Assembly (NCBI GenBank): GCA_019309545.1
Contig: JAFDGA010000006.1
Span: 31,797 to 95,796 of the forward strand
Source: Deltaproteobacteria bacterium
Lineage (GTDB): Bacteria > Desulfobacterota > Desulfobaccia > Desulfobaccales > Desulfobaccaceae
DNA: 64,000 nucleotides
Reading direction: 5' to 3'
The position numbers were made by a program, and so were the translations under genes. The notes under the pieces are model-generated. The model was given only the letters and a program-made list of their open reading frames with translations, was not told the origin of the DNA and searched no databases. Below are positions 45,297 through 52,938 of this stretch, piece by piece (within the stretch, counting starts at the first letter, position 1; every line of letters begins with the position of its first letter).

Positions 45297-46241
45297 ATGA
45301 ATGACAAACCATCCTTCCCCTATCCAGGCGGGCCAGATCGCTGGCCCCCAGAGTTGGGCTCGCCCTCCGGCCGGCAGTCAGAGGCCCCATCACCTCGGAT
45401 CCCCCGGATTCACATCGTATTATTTCTGGCCACGGTGCTAACCACGCTGGTGGCCGGGGCCATGCAACAGGGGATCAACCCTCTGGAAACCCCCTGGCTG
45501 CTTTATAAGGGGATCCCCTTTTCCTTTACCCTGCTACTGATTCTGTTTACCCATGAGATGGGCCATTATCTGGCCTCCCGTTGGCACCATCTGGATGTCA
45601 CCTTACCCTATTTTATTCCCGCCCCGCCCATTCCTTTCATCATTGGCACTCTGGGCGCCTATATCCGGATCCGTTCTCCGATTCAGGACAGACGCGCCTT
45701 GCTGGATGTGGGCGCCTCCGGGCCGCTGGTGGGGCTGCTGGTAGCGATTCCTATTCTGGCTCTGGGTCTCAAATTTTCCGAAGTGGCCCGGATCACTCCG
45801 GGGGGCGAAGCACCGGGGGGGTTTGTTTTAGGCGAATGTCTCTTGTTTAAACTGATCAGTTGGCTGACACTGGGGCCGCTACCCCAAGACCACCATATCT
45901 TTCTTCATCCCATGGCCTTTGCTGGGTGGCTGGGTCTGTTTGTTACCAATCTCAACCTAATTCCCATCGGGCAATTGGATGGCGGCCATGTGTCCTATGC
46001 CTTATTCGGCAACCACTCTCGTTGGATCGCCAAGATCTTTTTCGGCTTTCTGCTGCTCTGCGGTCTGTTCGGCTGGGCGGGCTGGCTGGTATGGGCGGTT
46101 TTACTCTATTTTATGGGCTTTTTCCATCCGCAGCCGTTGCATGACTGGGTGCCCCTGGATCAGCAGCGGTGGTGGATCGGCGTCGTAACCATTGCCGTCT
46201 TCATTCTGACCTTTACGGCGGTGCCCATGAAAGGATTCTGA
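45297..46241 (+). CDS. Site-2-protease-like metalloprotease (M50)
   Basis: An intramembrane metalloprotease family protein of 314 residues. The zinc site is THEMGHYLASRWH near residue 83 with the third ligand in LIPIGQLDGGH near 230. About six to seven hydrophobic segments surround these. A 45-residue proline-rich, cytoplasmic-looking N-terminus precedes the first membrane segment. The family includes EGY1-like and rseP-related proteins, and substrates cannot be inferred. Confidence 0.92.
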   Translation: MNDKPSFPYPGGPDRWPPELGSPSGRQSEAPSPRIPRIHIVLFLATVLTTLVAGAMQQGINPLETPWLLYKGIPFSFTLLLILFTHEMGHYLASRWHHLDVTLPYFIPAPPIPFIIGTLGAYIRIRSPIQDRRALLDVGASGPLVGLLVAIPILALGLKFSEVARITPGGEAPGGFVLGECLLFKLISWLTLGPLPQDHHIFLHPMAFAGWLGLFVTNLNLIPIGQLDGGHVSYALFGNHSRWIAKIFFGFLLLCGLFGWAGWLVWAVLLYFMGFFHPQPLHDWVPLDQQRWWIGVVTIAVFILTFTAVPMKGF

Positions 46242-46243
46242 CC

Positions 46244-46894
46244 ATGGTTGCCTCGAGCCGTTTCCGGCTGGCCATTTTTGATCTGGATGGCACCTTGACG
46301 AAGGCCCGGAGCCTATGGCAATATATCCACCACACTCTGGGGCTGGGGGAACCGGGAGGGCTGGACTTTCTGGCCCGGTTCGAGGCGGGGGAAATCGATT
46401 ATTTCACCTTTTGCCACCTGGATGCGGCCCTCTGGAAAGGAAGATCGGGGGATGAATTGCGTCGGGTGGCCCTGGGGGTGCCTTTCTATTTAGGGGTGGA
46501 ACAACTGCTGCAGTATTTGCAAGGTCAAGGTCTGCGGTTAGCCCTGATCTCTTCGGGTCTAACCTTACTCAGTGATTATGTCCGGGACCGGTTTGGCTTT
46601 GATTTTGCTGTGGCCAATGAATTAGAGCTGGAAGAGGGGCGGGTAACCGGCCGGGTGCGGACCCTGGTGCAGCCCGGCCAGAAAGACTTTTGGATCCGGC
46701 AATTACTGGCTCAATGGGAGGTGGCCCCGGGTGAGGTCATGGCCTTCGGCGATAGTCTTACCGACCGTGAACTGTTTGGATTGTCAGGCTTCGCAGTGGC
46801 GATTAATTCAGCTGTACCGGAGCTGGAATCCCAGGTTGATCTTGATTTCCGGGGTGATGACCTGAGCCTTGTGATAGAACATTTACCGTTATGA
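46244..46894 (+). CDS. HAD-superfamily phosphatase, SerB-like (HAD-IB)
   Basis: A 216-residue phosphatase with HAD motif I FDLDGTLT at residues about 12-19, motif II ALISSGLTLL near 102, and motif III/IV as GDSLTDRELF near 168. This arrangement is that of phosphoserine-phosphatase-like HAD-IB enzymes; the exact substrate is unclear. ATG 46244 begins two bases after the M50 stop, and the stop overlaps the Nudix start as ATGA. An upstream ORF extension from 46169 lies inside the M50 gene and is not used. Confidence 0.9.
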   Translation: MVASSRFRLAIFDLDGTLTKARSLWQYIHHTLGLGEPGGLDFLARFEAGEIDYFTFCHLDAALWKGRSGDELRRVALGVPFYLGVEQLLQYLQGQGLRLALISSGLTLLSDYVRDRFGFDFAVANELELEEGRVTGRVRTLVQPGQKDFWIRQLLAQWEVAPGEVMAFGDSLTDRELFGLSGFAVAINSAVPELESQVDLDFRGDDLSLVIEHLPL

Positions 46895-47412
46895 CTTATC
46901 GAGAAGAGTTATATAAGTTCTGTCCTCAGTGCGGCGGCCGACTGGTCAAGAAGCTGCTTAAAACCCTGGAGCCGCCGCGCCTGGTGTGCTCTGACTGTGG
47001 GTTTGTCTTCTACCTGGACCCCAAACTGGCAGCCATTGCCATCATCCCGCTGGACGATGGGGTGGTGCTGCTGCGCCGGGCCATTGAACCCGGCTACGGT
47101 TTATGGGTGGTGCCGGGAGGGTTCGTAGATCTGGGGGAGCGGGTCGAAGACACCGCGGTGCGCGAGGTCCAGGAAGAAGTGCTCCTGAAGGTGCGGATCA
47201 CCCGCCTCCTCAATGTTTACTCCTATATCGGGCGGACCACCGTGGTGGTGGCCTATATCACCGAAGTATTGGGGGGAACTCTAGGCCCCGGCGACGAAAC
47301 CCTGGATGTAGGAATCTTTCGTCCCCAGGAAATTCCCTGGGATCTGCTGGCCTTTCCAAGTAGTCGGGATGCCTTGGCCGATTACTTAAATATGAAAGGT
47401 TTGACTAGATAG
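46891..47412 (+). CDS. Nudix hydrolase with zinc ribbon
   Basis: A 173-residue NUDIX protein, NadM/ADP-ribose pyrophosphatase-like. The N-terminal zinc ribbon is CPQCGGRL...VCSDCGFVFY (about 10-42). The Nudix box reads GGFVDLGERVEDTAVREVQEE, but the terminal glycine of the consensus EExG is a leucine (EEVLL). The start ATG overlaps the preceding stop (ATGA), so it is co-translated with the HAD phosphatase. Hydrolysis of a nucleoside diphosphate is likely, substrate unknown. Confidence 0.9.
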   Translation: MTYREELYKFCPQCGGRLVKKLLKTLEPPRLVCSDCGFVFYLDPKLAAIAIIPLDDGVVLLRRAIEPGYGLWVVPGGFVDLGERVEDTAVREVQEEVLLKVRITRLLNVYSYIGRTTVVVAYITEVLGGTLGPGDETLDVGIFRPQEIPWDLLAFPSSRDALADYLNMKGLTR

Positions 47413-47440
47413 GTTGGCCCGGCCTGAGCCAGATAGGAAC

Positions 47441-47469
47441 TTGATGAGTTGATAATATAAAAATAATAT
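47441..47469 (+). promoter_or_regulatory. Candidate promoter for the PilZ gene
   Basis: TTGATG (47441-47446), a 17-bp AT-rich spacer and TAATAT (47464-47469). The start point near 47476 leaves a short leader with GAGGGA ahead of the ATG at 47494. Confidence 0.5.
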
Positions 47470-47493
47470 AAAAATAAAGGTGAGGGATAACCA

Positions 47494-47829
47494 ATGCGAC
47501 GCCCAAAGCCTCGACGGTCAAGACGTTATCTGATACAGGTGGAACTATTGGAGTTGAATAACAAACCAGGCGCGGGGAATTACCTGCGTGATCTTAGCGC
47601 CATGGGAGCCAGGCTGGAGACCGCAACTTCTTTTGTTGCGCGGACGCCGGTAGAATTTACCTTTATCTTGCCAGGGGAGGAAGAGGCCATGCGTTTGGGA
47701 GGCCAAGTGGTATGGGCCCGTCCGGTTATCGGCAAGTTATCGCGCTACCTTGTCGGGGTAAAATTATTTCAAACCCTTTGGGAGCTGGACCTTTGGTCCC
47801 GTCGTTGGGAAGGTCTACAACCCAAGTAA
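47494..47829 (+). CDS. Single-domain PilZ protein (probable c-di-GMP receptor)
   Basis: A 111-residue PilZ protein. The two nucleotide-binding signatures of PilZ domains are present: an RxxxR-like start (RRSRRY, residues 8-13) and D-L-S-x-x-G (DLSAMGA, residues 33-39), followed by a beta-barrel pattern. It has its own promoter and ribosome site. It probably reports cyclic di-GMP levels to another protein; no partner is visible in this neighbourhood. Confidence 0.85.
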   Translation: MRRPKPRRSRRYLIQVELLELNNKPGAGNYLRDLSAMGARLETATSFVARTPVEFTFILPGEEEAMRLGGQVVWARPVIGKLSRYLVGVKLFQTLWELDLWSRRWEGLQPK

Positions 47830-47884
47830 TCTATTTACTTGAATACGATCTCTCTCCTCCCCCCCCGGAAAATCAACCGGGGTC

Positions 47885-48000
47885 CTTATACCGATTAGTT
47901 TTCAAATGACTGATTTTATCCTTTATCCCCTCTCCCCCGCTGGCGGGGGAGAGGGCGAGGGTGAGGGGCATTTTAGCTCTTTGATCGCAACCTGGTATTA
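47885..48000. repeat. Dispersed repeat, copy 2
   Basis: About 116 bases matching 21798-21914 in the same orientation with about 90 percent identity by eye, including the CCCTCTCCCC/GGGGGAGAGGG hairpin. It lies between the PilZ gene and an ABC-2 permease remnant. Confidence 0.85.
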
Positions 48001-48043
48001 ACCCCCTTTTTGTTTCTCTCCGGGTCCTGGACCCCCGGAAGCC

Positions 48044-48229
48044 ATGCCGGTCTGGATACACCTGATAACTTATCTTTCTCTTTTGAAATACTATATCTCG
48101 ATTGCCTATGGTATTCTGCTCCGGGATGCTGACCTGCGACATCTGTGGCCGGATCTGGTGGGGATGACCGTCCTCGGGGTGTTTTTGTTCGGCTTCTGTG
48201 CCTTCCGGTTCCGGCAGCGTTTTGGTTAG
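48044..48229 (+). pseudogene. C-terminal remnant of an ABC-2 transporter permease
   Basis: The open frame (61 codons) reads MPVWIHLITYLSLLKYY, then IAYGILLRDADLRHLWPDLVG and a final hydrophobic stretch ending in RFRQRFG. This is the conserved last transmembrane region of ABC-2 permeases (pattern MPxWxxxxTYxxPLRYFxxIxRGIFLKG ... LWPxLxxL). No upstream part or ATPase gene is present. It is interpreted as a truncated leftover; it is unlikely to be translated. Confidence 0.65.
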
Positions 48230-48404
48230 TGAAAAAAACCCAGGAACCCAAACCAAAAGAATGATATTATCTATTGCACTGCGGGATGTGATACCTCCCT
48301 GCAACCGGGGCGGAAGAGAAACTCGGCGCGGCGGTGCGTGATCTGGCCGATAGCCAGCTGAAGGCCTGATAAGCCAGACTGACGGCGTAGAGAGGAGGCC
48401 GACA

Positions 48405-49247
48405 ATGGATCCCGAGAACAAATTTCGAACTCTTGAACCCAGAATGAACACGGTTAATAACCGGCTGGGCCTAGCCCTGGGTGCGGGTGGAGCCAAAGGG
48501 CTCTGCCATATCGCCTTTTTGAAAGTCCTCGACGAGATGGGAGTGAAACCGCACGTTATCGCCGGAACCAGCATTGGCGCTATCATCGGCAGTTTCTATG
48601 CCGCGGGCTTATCGGGAACCGAGTTGGAAGAGGAATTGAGGAAAATCGGTCTGAAAGACCTTTCCAAAGTGGCTCTGGATTTTTCTCTGTTCAACTATTC
48701 GGCCATCCTTAAAGGGAAATGGCTGGAGGAGTTTCTTAAACTTGCCCTTCCGGTCCAGACCTTTGAAGAATTGCAGATTCCTTTAAAGGTGGTGGCTACC
48801 GATTTCTGGAAAAGAAAGGAGGTGGTTTTCGATTCCGGAGACCTGATTGGCGCGGTCAGAGCCAGTAGCGCCATGCCCTTCGTCTTTGAACCAGTGGTCC
48901 TGGAAGGTGCCGTACTCATTGATGGAGGAGCCGTCAATCCCCTGCCTTACGACTTGGTCCAGTCTGAGTGCGAGTTCACCATCGCCATCGATGCCTCCGG
49001 CACCAAGGACCAGCCCAATGGTCTGGTTCCTAACATGTTGGAGAATGTTCTGTCCACTTTCCAAATTATGCAGGCCTCAATCGTGGCCGCCAAGATGAAG
49101 GCTGGACCCCCCGATTTATATGCCAAATCCGGATTACGGAATATCCGCTCCCTGGACTTTTACCGTTACAAGGAGATCTTGTCAGGAGTTGAAGAGGATG
49201 TGCATCAGTTCAGAGAAAAGCTGAAACAGTATCTGATGTTTCTCTGA
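48405..49247 (+). CDS. Patatin-like phospholipase
   Basis: A 280-residue patatin-type serine lipase. The oxyanion loop GLALGAGGAKGLCHIA near 22-37 and the nucleophile motif GTSIGAIIG (GxSxG, Ser near 58) are followed by the catalytic aspartate motif DGGAVNPLP near 171. AGAGGAGG precedes the ATG. It sits between two gene remnants, seems intact, and may be the survivor of a locus that has been decaying. Lipid acyl hydrolase of unknown target. Confidence 0.9.
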   Translation: MDPENKFRTLEPRMNTVNNRLGLALGAGGAKGLCHIAFLKVLDEMGVKPHVIAGTSIGAIIGSFYAAGLSGTELEEELRKIGLKDLSKVALDFSLFNYSAILKGKWLEEFLKLALPVQTFEELQIPLKVVATDFWKRKEVVFDSGDLIGAVRASSAMPFVFEPVVLEGAVLIDGGAVNPLPYDLVQSECEFTIAIDASGTKDQPNGLVPNMLENVLSTFQIMQASIVAAKMKAGPPDLYAKSGLRNIRSLDFYRYKEILSGVEEDVHQFREKLKQYLMFL

Positions 49248-49248
49248 T

Positions 49249-49530
49249 CCGCTCCGTGAGGTTGTCGAGAATGTCAAGGAACAGGTAAAGGTTCAGTCCG
49301 AATTGCAACAAAATATCCAGGACCAATTCAACGCTGCCGGGGTGGAGATCATATCTCCGCAATTCATGGGCATCCGCCACGGCAATCGGATAATCATTAC
49401 TTCGGAGTACTTGCCCTCGGCAATGACGCCCAAGAGCTTTAAGATTTTGCCCGGCTTAAAGGGTTGGACGGGCTTCGATCCCAGATTGACAAAGATAATC
49501 TTCGGGCTTAGTTTTTTATGTAAAGGATGA
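49249..49530 (+). pseudogene. C-terminal remnant of a MscS-family mechanosensitive channel
   Basis: In this frame the sequence reads SELQQNIQDQFNAAGVEIISP followed by GIRHGN and SEYLPS, which matches the conserved C-terminal domain of MscS-type channels (YSxLxxxIQxxFNEAGVEIMSP...RDGN). There is no start codon or upstream channel domain, as the frame begins right after the patatin gene. Likely a deletion remnant. Confidence 0.65.
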
Positions 49531-49545
49531 CGAGAGGAGGTAGAG

Positions 49546-49905
49546 ATGTTAACGCGTTGTGACCGCTGTCGGGCTGAAGTAGAAGCAGAGGAATTGCGGG
49601 AATATGCCGGACAGCAGCTTTGCGAGGATTGTTATATGGATGCCTTGAGCCCGACCCGGGCCTGCGATCCCTGGGCCGTCCACACCGCCAAAAGTACTCT
49701 GGCTACCCAGGGCCCGCAACTGACTGATAGGCAGCAACAGCTTTTTGAGCTGGTCAAGTCCGTCCAAGAGATCAGTCTGAGCGAGGCCGCCGAACGCTTG
49801 GACATGGATGAAAATGAACTGCGGCGAGAATTTGCCACTCTGCGCCATATGGAATTGCTACGCGCTCAACCTCGGCCGCAGGGCATCGTTCTGACCTTGT
49901 TTTAA
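49546..49905 (+). CDS. Small zinc-knuckle and helix protein of unknown function
   Basis: A 119-residue protein. The first half has two cysteine pairs (CDRC ... CEDC at residues 5-8 and 28-31), a zinc-ribbon or LIM-like knuckle. The second half (LTDRQQQLFELVKSVQEISLSEAAERLDMDENELRREFATLRHMELLRA) has the pattern of a winged helix. This looks like a small regulator. GAGGAGG precedes ATG by five bases. It is 17 bases from the sigma factor gene, so it is probably the first gene of that operon. Confidence 0.7.
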   Translation: MLTRCDRCRAEVEAEELREYAGQQLCEDCYMDALSPTRACDPWAVHTAKSTLATQGPQLTDRQQQLFELVKSVQEISLSEAAERLDMDENELRREFATLRHMELLRAQPRPQGIVLTLF

Positions 49906-49922
49906 CTTCTCCCTCAAAAAAA

Positions 49923-50501
49923 TTGACCATTTCTGATCTTGACCATGCCTTGCTCTGCAGAACGGTCCGCGGTGATCAACAGGCCTTTGCAGAGTTGATG
50001 CGGCGGCACCAGAGCCGGGTTTACCGGCTCGCCCAGAGGCTCCTGCGGGATCGCCTGGAAGCCGAGGATGCCACCCAGGAAGTCTTCCTCAAGGCCTATA
50101 TACATGCCGGTGAGTTCAGGCCTACTGCCACGGTGGCGGCCTGGCTTAACCGGATCACGGCCAATCATTGCCTGAACCGGTTGCGGTCCCGTTCTCCCCT
50201 CCAAAAAATATCCTTAGATGCTCCCTGGCCTTCGTCAGCAGCTCAGGAGCCGCTGGAAATTCTGGCTGCTGACTCCCCTACTCCCCTGCAATGCTTAGAA
50301 GAACATGAGTTAGCCCTGCGCCTCCAAGCGGCTCTCGACCGCCTCACGGAAAATCAGCGCCAAGCTGTGATCCTCAAACGCTTCGGCGATTTTTCCTATC
50401 AGGAAATTGCTGAGATGCTGGGCCTGAGTCCTGATGCAGTAGACGGCCTGATCAAACGGGCCCGGAATAATCTCAAAAAGGCCCTCCAGGATTATCTATA
50501 A
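49923..50501 (+). CDS. ECF-type RNA polymerase sigma factor
   Basis: A 192-residue sigma-70 relative with only regions 2 and 4. Region 2: QQAFAELMRRHQSRVYRLAQRLL...EDATQEVFLKAY; region 4: LTENQRQAVILKRFGDFSYQEIAEMLGLSPDAVDGLIKRARNNLKKAL. Start TTG 49923 is used because no better codon precedes the fold. The gene is followed by its probable anti-sigma factor (gap of 160 bases) and the sensor. I find no clear ECF-type autoregulated promoter in the gap before the anti-sigma gene. Confidence 0.92.
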   Translation: MTISDLDHALLCRTVRGDQQAFAELMRRHQSRVYRLAQRLLRDRLEAEDATQEVFLKAYIHAGEFRPTATVAAWLNRITANHCLNRLRSRSPLQKISLDAPWPSSAAQEPLEILAADSPTPLQCLEEHELALRLQAALDRLTENQRQAVILKRFGDFSYQEIAEMLGLSPDAVDGLIKRARNNLKKALQDYL

Positions 50502-50661
50502 AAAATTGGTAAGAGAATCCGGTAGCTATTTTCCCGGTCTGTGCCAGATAAAAATAAAAATTTACAAGACGCCGCCGGATTTCTTCCTGGCCGGTGTTTA
50601 TAGAAATAAAAGGCCACTTAAATTGAATTTTTAGGGCGGCCTGGACTGATTGGTGAAAATA

Positions 50662-51096
50662 ATGATCGATTGTCAGAGTATTCAGGAACTTCTATCTGCC
50701 TATATGGACGACGAACTGCCCTTGACGCAGAAAGAGATGATCCAGGCGCATCTGGCAATCTGTCCGGCCTGCCGGCAGGAATTAGCCCGCCTGGAGCATC
50801 TGTGGCAGGCCCTGGCAAACCTACCGGAAACGGCTCCCCCCTCGGACCTGGTCGAGGGGGTGCTGGCCCGGTTGCCGCGGCAAGCGGCGCCCTGGTGGCG
50901 CTCTTTGGCCCTGGCCGCTTCTTTGCTGGTGGGGATCATGCTCGGCGGGGCCTTGGGAGTCAATCTTCATGAGGTTGTCCGCCAACCCGGGTCGGAGCCG
51001 CAAATAGTGGCGCTGGAAGTTTTTGAAGACTTTCCCCCGGCCTCCCTGGGGACCCTGGTGGCTACCTACCGACTGAACGGAGAAAACGACACATGA
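50662..51096 (+). CDS. Anti-sigma factor with zf-HC2 domain
   Basis: A 144-residue membrane protein. The N-terminal zinc-binding anti-sigma domain carries the H-x3-C-x2-C pattern (HLAICPACRQEL) near 31-42. A transmembrane segment (SLALAASLLVGIMLGGALG) lies at about 83-101 and a short extracytoplasmic part follows. It should hold the ECF sigma factor at 49923 until a signal arrives. ATG 50662 is taken; GTG 50653 and TTG 50650 are alternatives. It overlaps the next gene by ATGA. Confidence 0.88.
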   Translation: MIDCQSIQELLSAYMDDELPLTQKEMIQAHLAICPACRQELARLEHLWQALANLPETAPPSDLVEGVLARLPRQAAPWWRSLALAASLLVGIMLGGALGVNLHEVVRQPGSEPQIVALEVFEDFPPASLGTLVATYRLNGENDT

Positions 51097-51710
51097 AACG
51101 AGATTGGCTGGTTTACCTGGTGATCTTTTCTCTGGCCCTCAACCTGGGCACCATTGGAGTTGTGGCTTATCTCCATTACCAGAATAAGCAGGAGGAGGTC
51201 CAGCCGCTGAAGCCGCCACCGCCAGGTCTGAAAGGATTGTTCAAGGAATTGAATCTGGATCGGGATCAGAAGCAAACCCTGCGGCGGATGTTTCCTGAGC
51301 ATCGGCAAGCGGTGATGAAACTGCGGCAAGAAATTGCCCAGAAACGGCTGGAACTGTTTGATCTCCTGAAGCCGGCGGAGCCGTCGTCGGAAGCTATAGC
51401 CGCCAAAATCAAAGAAATCACCGCGATTCAGGGCAACCTGGAGAATGAAGAGGCGCGATTTTTGCTGGAAATGAAAAAAGCTTTACGATCTGAACAGCAA
51501 GAGCAGCTTTTGGAGGTGATCGGGCAGAGACTGATCCCCCGGCTAACCGGCCTGGGTCTCAAGTGTCCCAACAGAAAACCTTGTCCCTCCATGGGTCGAG
51601 GTCAGGGCCGCGGCCACCGGAGGGGACCGAAACGGGGAATGCCTCCCGGACCGCCCCCCGGTCCCAAGCTTCCCCTTGACACGCCGCACAAGTCCGGGGG
51701 ACCGGGATAA
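51093..51710 (+). CDS. Membrane-anchored Spy/CnrX-like periplasmic sensor
   Basis: A 205-residue protein with one N-terminal membrane anchor (LVYLVIFSLALNLGTIGVVAYL, about 6-27). A periplasmic four-helix pattern (about 45-150) follows, with the LTxxQ/F-like spacing found in CpxP, Spy, ZraP and CnrX metal-resistance proteins. A disordered tail rich in Gly, Arg, His and Pro (GRGQGRGHRRGPKRGMPPG...) completes it. It is coupled to the anti-sigma gene by ATGA, which strongly suggests that it senses envelope stress or metals and acts through the anti-sigma factor, as CnrX does with CnrY. Confidence 0.8.
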   Translation: MKRDWLVYLVIFSLALNLGTIGVVAYLHYQNKQEEVQPLKPPPPGLKGLFKELNLDRDQKQTLRRMFPEHRQAVMKLRQEIAQKRLELFDLLKPAEPSSEAIAAKIKEITAIQGNLENEEARFLLEMKKALRSEQQEQLLEVIGQRLIPRLTGLGLKCPNRKPCPSMGRGQGRGHRRGPKRGMPPGPPPGPKLPLDTPHKSGGPG

Positions 51711-51780
51711 TAAGCCCCAATGACTTACCATCAGTGCGAGCACATAGTGCCGCAAAAACACACACGGAGGTATGAACTAA

Positions 51781-52086
51781 ATGAAAAAGCGAACATGGTT
51801 GGCAGGGGTATTTGCCCTGTTGATAGCTGGCAGCCTCTGCTTAGGCGATATGGCCCTGGCCCAGGGCCGAGGATCGGGCCAGGCAGGTGGCCAAGGCAGC
51901 TGCCCTTATTGGCAGTCGGACCAGCGCAAAGGTAAAGGCCCGGGATATCGTAACCAATCCCAACAATGCCCTGGCTATGGGGCCGGAAAAAGGCTCCACC
52001 AACGCCGGCGGGATGGCAATTGTCTACGGGGAGCTGGCAGGTCTTCAACCCCTGCCACTCCGGCTACCCCGCCATCGCAACAATAA
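51781..52086 (+). CDS. Small exported glycine- and glutamine-rich protein
   Basis: A 101-residue protein with a clear signal peptide (MKKRTWLAGVFALLIAGSLCLG...ALAQG) and a mature part rich in Gly, Gln, Arg and Ser with three cysteines (SCPYW, QQCPGY, NCLR). I know no family. GGAGG lies ten bases before the ATG (with an intervening ATGAACTAA). Its position after the sensor gene suggests it belongs to the same stress response. The mature part has low complexity, so its reading frame is supported mainly by the signal peptide and the ribosome site. Confidence 0.6.
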   Translation: MKKRTWLAGVFALLIAGSLCLGDMALAQGRGSGQAGGQGSCPYWQSDQRKGKGPGYRNQSQQCPGYGAGKRLHQRRRDGNCLRGAGRSSTPATPATPPSQQ

Positions 52087-52251
52087 ACCTTGAACCCGGG
52101 GAGTGCCCCCTGGCACTTCCTGGGCCAACGCTACCGACTTACCTGGTATTAATTATTGTTTTAGCTGGTTGGTAACCTAACAGCCCAATCAAGCTGGGTA
52201 ATTAAAAAGCAAAAAATTGGCATCTGGGAAAAAATCAAACAGGAGGTAACA

Positions 52252-52734
52252 ATGCAATCGAAAAAGTTAACCGGATTAATGATTCTGGCTCTCACCTTAG
52301 CCCTGGCCTGCCCGGTGCTGGCCCAGCCCCGCGGCGGTGGACCAGGTACCGGTCAGGGACCAATGGGGCCGCGGTTTTATGACACCAAAACTGTAACCAC
52401 GGTAAAGGGTACCGTAGAAAAACTGGAAACTGCCCCCAGCATGGGACGGCGGGGCCGTAAAGGCATGCAGTGGCAAGAACTGGTCCTCAAGACCGATAAG
52501 GAAACTTTAAACGTCCATTTGGGTCCGGTCGGTTATGCCAGGGAGCAAGGCCTGGAGCCCAAGGTGGGGGATGTTATTGAAGTGACTGGCTCCAAGATTA
52601 CCCGGGGTCAGAAAACCATCCTCCTCGCTTCTGAGATCAAAGCTGGCGATAAGGTTCTGAAGCTCCGTGATGAACAGGGCTTCCCCCTGTGGCGCGGCTG
52701 GCGTTGCGGCCACCCCCGGCAAGGTAAGCAGTAA
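52252..52734 (+). CDS. Exported OB-fold-like protein
   Basis: A 160-residue exported protein. The signal peptide (LTGLMILALTLALACPVLAQ) is followed by a Gly/Pro-rich linker and a beta-rich domain (KTVTTVKGTVEKLETA...GLEPKVGDVIEVTGSKI..KTILLASEI) that has the hallmarks of small OB-fold exported proteins. The basic insert MGRRGRKG is notable. AGGAGG is near the ATG. A good terminator hairpin follows, so this is the last gene of the stress cluster. It may bind metal or nucleotides, but no residues prove it. Confidence 0.68.
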   Translation: MQSKKLTGLMILALTLALACPVLAQPRGGGPGTGQGPMGPRFYDTKTVTTVKGTVEKLETAPSMGRRGRKGMQWQELVLKTDKETLNVHLGPVGYAREQGLEPKVGDVIEVTGSKITRGQKTILLASEIKAGDKVLKLRDEQGFPLWRGWRCGHPRQGKQ

Positions 52735-52742
52735 ACACAATA

Positions 52743-52773
52743 TTTCCCGAGAGGCAGTATGCCTCTTGGGAAA
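52743..52773 (+). terminator. Strong stem-loop after the stress cluster
   Basis: TTTCCC-G-AGAGGCA-GTA-TGCCTCT-T-GGGAAA: a 13-bp interrupted stem with a three-base loop, nine bases after the stop of the OB-fold gene. It likely ends the plus-strand transcript; the following bases are A-rich rather than a T run, so it may act as an RNA stabiliser as well. Confidence 0.6.
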
Positions 52774-52812
52774 ATCCTTGCGAAAAAGAATTGGGCATGT
52801 TAAAAAAAATCA

Positions 52813-52887
52813 GGGCGGTTAACTCAGGGGTAGAGTGCCATCTTCACACGGTGGAAGTCGTAGGTTCAAATCCTACACCGCCCACCA
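52813..52887 (+). tRNA. tRNA-Val (anticodon CAC)
   Basis: A 75-nt tRNA with CCA encoded. Acceptor GGGCGGT pairs with ACCGCCC. Anticodon arm CCATC-TTCACAC-GGTGG gives anticodon CAC, which reads GUG valine codons. D arm ACTC...GAGT and a T arm GTAGG-TTCAAAT-CCTAC complete the fold. Confidence 0.94.
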
Positions 52888-52904
52888 GATGATTATGACA
52901 AAGC

Positions 52905-52938
52905 AAGGGGGGCAGCTTGGCTGATCCCCCTTATTTTT
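52905..52938 (+). terminator. Intrinsic terminator after tRNA-Val
   Basis: AAGGGGGG-CAGC-TTG-GCTG-AT-CCCCCTT followed by ATTTTTA: a G/C-rich outer and inner stem with a short T run, beginning 18 bases after the tRNA. Confidence 0.75.

Noticed and set aside
47873..48586. Minus-strand frame of 237 codons over the repeat and patatin start
   Set aside because: It crosses a dispersed repeat and a coding gene, has low-complexity Pro/Arg content and no family similarity.
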